A model generated the notes under the pieces. The model was not told the origin of the DNA and did no database searches. It saw nothing but the letters and a program-made list of their open reading frames with translations. This document shows, one piece after another, positions 61,643 to 64,000 of a stretch of 64,000 bases of DNA. This stretch comes from Hevea brasiliensis (taxonomy: Eukaryota > Streptophyta > Magnoliopsida > Malpighiales > Euphorbiaceae). The stretch spans positions 42,403,593-42,467,592 of the forward strand of contig NC_079501.1 in NCBI RefSeq assembly GCF_030052815.1. Direction: 5' to 3'. Made by a program: the position numbers and the translations under genes. Position 1 is the stretch's first letter. Every line of letters begins with the position of its first letter.

Positions 61643-62430
61643 TGTTAAATTTATGACCCAAAATCCTAGTTAATTTGGAAGACTTTTTCCTAATTTGAGT
61701 GGGAGAAATATTCCTAAATAGAATAGATGTATATTTTCTATATAGAGTAGAACTCTTATTTTAGTGTTATTGCTAAATTGAGTGAGATTTCTAATCAGGT
61801 TAAGACTAAGGAAATTAACACTATAAATAGAAGAATGACGAAAAGGTTATTTGGCTTTTGCCCATTGAAGAGAGTGACTTGACCCATGGAAAGTGGCTTT
61901 GCCCATTGAAGAGGGAGTGCCTTTGCCCATGGAGAGTAGCTTTGCCCATGGTGTCGCCCATTGTAGAGAGGAATTTTGCCAATTGTTGAGGATTTAGCTC
62001 TGTCCATTGGTGAGGGGTATTTGCTGATTGCAGTGGAGAGAGGCTTCGGCCTAAGGTAGAGAAAGGACATAGAATTCAAGAGGAATTCATTCTTGCACAT
62101 TGATGAGAGGGCTCTTGCCCATATAGTTAAAGACACCTTCTGTGCTGTAGTAGTTGTAGTAGTAAATATATTGGGTTATGTCTAGAGGAGAATGAGAGGA
62201 CTAACTTATGTATTTACTATGAGCAGTTATGTAGTGTGAGTTCCCTTGGATGTAATTGGGTTGATGAGTAGTATAGCTTGAGCTTGTAACATGATTTATT
62301 ATTAGTGATAGTGAAAGATGTCATGCCCGAGGATGTAACCCTATGTGGAGAAGGTGAACCAAGTAAATATTAGTATTTTATATATTTCCTTTATTTCTTT
62401 GCAGTTTTCATACTTCTGCAATGCACAACA
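61643..62430 (+). mobile_element. 5' LTR of the compact element
   Basis: Ends GCACAACA just before the PBS. It contains a TATA box and a run of imperfect units based on GTGGCTTTGCCCATTGAAG between about 61850 and 61965. Confidence 0.88.
61821..61830 (+). promoter_or_regulatory. TATA box in the 5' LTR of the compact element
   Basis: CTATAAATAG is a close fit to the plant TATA consensus. The 3' LTR has the same box at 62903-62912. Confidence 0.65.
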
Positions 62431-62432
62431 AA

Positions 62433-62450
62433 TTGGTATTAGAGCATGGG
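62433..62450 (+). other. Primer binding site of the compact element
   Basis: TTGGTATTAGAGCATGGG differs from TGGTATCAGAGC by one base and lies two bases after the LTR. Confidence 0.8.
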
Positions 62451-62742
62451 ATGATCTTGGTGAGTTTAGTTAAAGGTAGAGCTACTGTAACATGTAGAAA
62501 GTTGCACATACAATAATAGTGATGGTGGAGAGTTGAAATTGTGGTAGAGCTTTTGATGTGAAACTAAGATGGTTGATGAAGCGAAAATTTTTTTTAAAGA
62601 AAGAAGCAAGTTACACTTAAGATGAAGATTGAAGAATGGAGAATTGAAGGGTTCAAGCTCAAGCATGAAGAATTGATAATTTGATGACACTCAAGAATTT
62701 GAGGTATACAATGGTTGATGGATTTTGTGTTAAGGTGGAGAT

Positions 62743-63475
62743 TGTTAGATTTATGACCCAAAATCCTAGTTAATTTGGAAGACCTTTTCCTAATTTGAGT
62801 AGGAGAAATATTTCTCAATAAGATAGAGGTATATTCTCTATATAGAGTAGAACTCCTATTTTAGTGTTATTCCTTATCAGATTAGGATTAAGGGAATTAA
62901 TACTATAAATAGGAGAATGATAGAAAGGTTATTTGGCTTTTGCTCATTGAAAACAGTGGCTTGACCCATGGAGAGTGGCTTTGCCCATTAAAGAGGGAGT
63001 GGCTTTGCCCATTAAAAAGGGTTGTCGCCCATTGTAGAGAGGAATTTTGTCAATTGCTGAGGATTTGGCTCTGTTCATTGATGAGGGGTACTTGTCCATT
63101 GCAGTGGAGAGAGACTTCGGCTTAAGGTGGAGAAAGGACATAGAATTCAATAGGAATGGATTTTTCCTCATTAATGAGAGGGCTCTTGTCCATATAGTTA
63201 AAGACACTTTCTGTGCTATAGTAGTTATAGTAGTAAATATATTGGATTATGTATAGAGAAGAATGAGAGGATTAACTTATGTATTTACTGTAAACAGTTA
63301 TGTGGTGTGAGTTCTCTTGGGTGTAATTGAGTTGATAAGTAGTATAGCTTGAGCTTGTAACATGATTTATTATTAGTGATAGTGGAAAATAGTATGCCCG
63401 TAGATATAGCCCTATGTGAAGAGGGTAAACCAATTTTATTTTTTTACAGTTTATATGCTTCTGCAGTATGCAAAA
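62743..63475 (+). mobile_element. 3' LTR of the compact element
   Basis: Collinear with the 5' LTR, including TATA box and the GTGGCTTTGCCCATT units, but with fewer units and several small deletions. The end at GCAAAA is set by the TTTAT duplication. Confidence 0.85.
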
Positions 63476-63480
63476 TTTAT

Positions 63481-63966
63481 CTATCATAAATTTAAAACAT
63501 AAGATATATATAGTGGGATCCACGTACTTATTTCTTGAGTATAAGTCTGTAATAAATCGGATAGCACGAATTTCCCATTCAATCAGATATCATAAGTAAA
63601 ATATGAAGTTTTATTTGGCATTAAGTAATTAAAAAGTAATATTAATTATTTAGTTTGACAAATGTTAAAAATTTAATGAGGAGACAAAATGCTCTTTAAT
63701 TATCCTTGTTGATTCGCCAGTGCATCCACGTGAAAAATGGTGCTATAACATGGAGAATGGTGACAAAAACAGTCCTCAAATGAATGTCTCTTAAGAAGTG
63801 CATCGAATTCTCACTTGCTAATCCTTTTCACCTACTTTAACATCAGCCTTCTCCCTCAATCTCTATCTCTCTCAAACTTTTTGCCTTTAACCCCTGGGAA
63901 AAATCTGTATCCAAGGACATACAGGAAACAAGAAGTTGAAAAACTACACTGCAAGAAACGATATTC
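63481..63966 (+). promoter_or_regulatory. Probable promoter and 5' leader of a host gene
   Basis: Contains a G-box CACGTG (63727-63732) and a CT-rich leader (CTTCTCCCTCAATCTCTATC, around 63850), both common upstream of plant genes. No strong TATA box was identified; GCTATAACAT near 63742 is a weak candidate. Confidence 0.45.
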
Positions 63967-64000
63967 ATGGAAGAGATTATGTCCCCCTCTTCTTCATCTT
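63967..64000 (+). CDS. Start of a host protein-coding gene, cut by the window edge
   Basis: ATG at 63967 begins MEEIMSPSSSS and the frame is open to the edge. An in-frame TGA lies upstream at 63937-63939, so this is the first possible start of the frame. Base composition changes from AT-rich to CT-rich just upstream, as expected for a leader. A Ser-rich N-terminus is all that can be seen, which is too little to name the protein. Confidence 0.5.
   Translation, partial: MEEIMSPSSSS

Larger units (their letters stand above)
61643..63475 (+). mobile_element. Compact non-coding LTR retrotransposon with both LTRs
   Basis: Direct repeats of 788 and 733 bp flank a 312 bp interior. LTRs begin TGTTAAATTTATGACC / TGTTAGATTTATGACC. 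Target duplications TTTAT lie at 61638-61642 and 63476-63480. The interior has a PBS and a PPT (AAGGTGGAGAT, 62732-62742) but no coding capacity, so it must borrow proteins from another element. The layout is like TRIM elements but with longer LTRs. Confidence 0.88.

Overview
This is plant nuclear DNA, most likely from a eudicot. The evidence is AT-rich intergenic sequence, nested chromovirus-type Ty3/gypsy retrotransposons with 2.6-3.1 kb LTRs and chromodomain-like integrase tails, Ty1/copia and LINE relics, MITE-like and fold-back repeats, and tRNA-Met-type primer binding sites (TGGTATCAGAGC). Nothing supports a more precise species call. There is no complete host gene; one host coding sequence probably begins at the extreme right edge (ATG at 63967).
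Left block (1-21200). Decayed Ty3/gypsy integrase pieces lie on the minus strand (1-905). An AT-rich stretch follows, then a rearranged short-LTR Ty1/copia unit (4086-5576) and a second copia relic (5577-5769, resuming at 20177). The second relic is split by a complete Ty3/gypsy element, here called E4 (5770-20171, target duplication GATTT, about 3.05 kb LTRs). E4's integrase gene is itself split by a 3.46 kb related solo LTR (12519-15978).
Middle block (25674-53361). This is a four-level nest. E1 (family B, + strand, 25674-53361) carries in its integrase gene E2 (family B, - strand, 28069-49447, TSD CAGGC). E2 carries in its RT gene E3 (family A, - strand, 30528-44044, TSD TGAGA). E3 carries in its 3' LTR a family-A solo LTR (31329-33843, TSD TAAAC). 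All coding regions are broken by stops, frameshifts or deletions.
Right block (53362-64000). AT-rich DNA holds a LINE RNase H relic, a 1.1 kb long inverted repeat (54952-56032), a mirror AAT/ATT microsatellite, and a compact 1.83 kb non-coding LTR element with both LTRs, PBS, PPT, TATA boxes and TSD TTTAT (61643-63475). The probable 5' end of a host gene follows.
Most notable observation: family-A elements carry a 74-75 nt GT-AG intron inside integrase, four codons after the catalytic Glu. It is seen in E4, E3 and a third decayed copy, and is absent from family B and from another integrase fragment at the same codon position. Unspliced RNA would encode an integrase with the D,D,E core but no GPY/chromodomain tail; spliced RNA would add the tail. 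Family-A LTRs also share a promoter-like module (paired TGACATCA/TGATGTCA, a CCAAT box, sometimes TATAAA) and long palindromes.
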